Shown piece by piece: positions 6,665-6,792 of a stretch of DNA of 6,792 bases (position 1 is the first letter of the stretch; each line of letters opens with the position of its first letter). Source of the DNA: Dehalococcoidia bacterium (GTDB taxonomy: Bacteria; Chloroflexota; Dehalococcoidia; E44-bin15); assembly GCA_023129355.1 (NCBI GenBank), contig JAGMCC010000068.1, forward strand, positions 1 to 6,792, given 5' to 3'. The notes beneath the pieces are model-generated. The model was not told the origin of the DNA. It saw only the letters and a program-made list of their open reading frames with translations, and did no database searches. The position numbers and the translations under genes were made by a program.

Positions 6665-6682
6665 ACCCTCCGTACGGTGGGT
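6665..6682. repeat. Imperfect 18-base palindrome upstream of the hairpin
   Basis: ACCC-T-CCGTACGG-T-GGGT is symmetric except for the pair of T residues at 6669 and 6678. The core CCGTACGG (6670-6677) is a perfect 8-base palindrome. It lies in the intergenic stretch between the DUF362 gene and the tRNA, so it may be a protein-binding site or part of an RNA structure. Confidence 0.35.
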
Positions 6683-6701
6683 CAGAAGACAGCCTCTGAC
6701 C
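6680..6701. repeat. Hairpin with a 7-bp perfect stem
   Basis: GGTCAGA (6680-6686) is exactly complementary to TCTGACC (6695-6701), with an eight-base loop. It overlaps the palindrome by three bases, so the two structures would compete or form alternately. Neither strand has a following T tract, so it is not a standard intrinsic terminator. No known RNA family is recognised. Confidence 0.35.
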
Positions 6702-6767
6702 GGGGAGCTGAAGGGATGTCCCTGGCAATTGGGAACGATGTGCGTTGTCCCTCGATTTTCCTTTTTA

Positions 6768-6792
6768 TGGTCGGGGTGGGCGGACTTGAACC
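6768..6792 (-). tRNA. 3' end of a tRNA, probably tRNA-Pro (partial)
   Basis: Read on the minus strand, the window end gives GG, the T loop TTCAAGT, T-stem CCGCC, the acceptor 3' strand CACCCCG, discriminator A and an encoded CCA (6770-6768). The T-loop motif GGTTCAAGTCC is diagnostic for a tRNA. A G at position 72 with A73 implies a C1-G72 first pair, which in bacteria points to tRNA-Pro; the expected 5' acceptor strand, outside the window, would be CGGGGTG. The anticodon is not in the window, so the amino acid is inferred. Confidence 0.85.

Larger units (their letters stand above)
6518..6767. other. Intergenic region between DUF362 gene and tRNA
   Basis: There is no gene that I can support here. 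The plus-strand frame from ATG 6608 is open to the window end but runs antisense through the tRNA. A minus-strand frame without a start, ending at TAG 6613-6611, is open for about 50 codons. Two inverted repeats (6665-6682 and 6680-6701) are the only clear structure. No terminator was found after the DUF362 stop. Confidence 0.5.

Noticed and set aside
6459..6728. Minus-strand open frame overlapping the DUF362 3' end
   Set aside because: It overlaps a confident gene, and its Pro, Arg and His rich sequence looks like a shadow frame.
6608..6792. Plus-strand open frame from ATG 6608 to the window end
   Set aside because: It passes antisense through the tRNA and through both inverted repeats; no family was recognised.
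1..6792. CRISPR array, transposase or complete defence system
   Set aside because: No regularly spaced repeats, transposase motifs or partner genes for the helicase remnant were seen on either strand.

Overview
The window looks bacterial and chromosomal, probably from a strict anaerobe. The bacterial signs are a clean intrinsic terminator (132-157), a strong Shine-Dalgarno site before the gene at 542, an extended -10 promoter (5369-5377) and a tRNA with an encoded CCA tail. The anaerobic signs are two radical-SAM proteins of the AmrS/PflA-activase type, a DUF362 protein with two [4Fe-4S] sites, and a uroporphyrinogen-decarboxylase-like (MtaA/CmuA-like) protein. Base composition is moderate, near half GC by eye. 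A Chloroflexota (Dehalococcoidia/Anaerolineae-like) source would fit this gene mix, but that is a guess from gene content; no phylogenetic marker is complete here.

Layout. 1-123: C-terminal tail of an AmmeMemoRadiSam-type radical-SAM enzyme, closed by a terminator. 161-511: a decayed DUF72 gene that has lost its start and its middle but keeps one open frame. 542-2942: two closely spaced, intact co-directional genes, a cytosolic cellulase-like (GH-A clan TIM barrel) protein and a UroD/corrinoid-methyltransferase-like protein. 3032-3988: the C-terminal two thirds of a superfamily II DEAH helicase, without its Walker A region. 4031-5173 (minus strand): a second AmrS-like radical-SAM protein with its zinc ribbon at the N-terminus. 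5174-5431: a divergent intergenic region with candidate promoters on both strands and a scrap of coiled-coil coding sequence. 5432-6517: a DUF362 iron-sulfur protein. 6518-6767: an intergenic stretch with two inverted repeats. 6768-6792: the 3' end of a minus-strand tRNA, probably tRNA-Pro.

How the parts relate. The cellulase-like/UroD-like pair is the only probable operon. It is bracketed by two truncated genes (DUF72 remnant and helicase remnant), which suggests that it sits at a rearranged or inserted locus. The radical-SAM and DUF362 genes are divergent and may share control; both are metal-cluster proteins of unknown physiological role. I did not find a complete new defence or mobile system. 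The most interesting points are the glycosidase-like/methyltransferase-like pair, the altered metal-ligand pattern of the UroD-like protein, and the rearranged zinc-ribbon layout of the radical-SAM protein.
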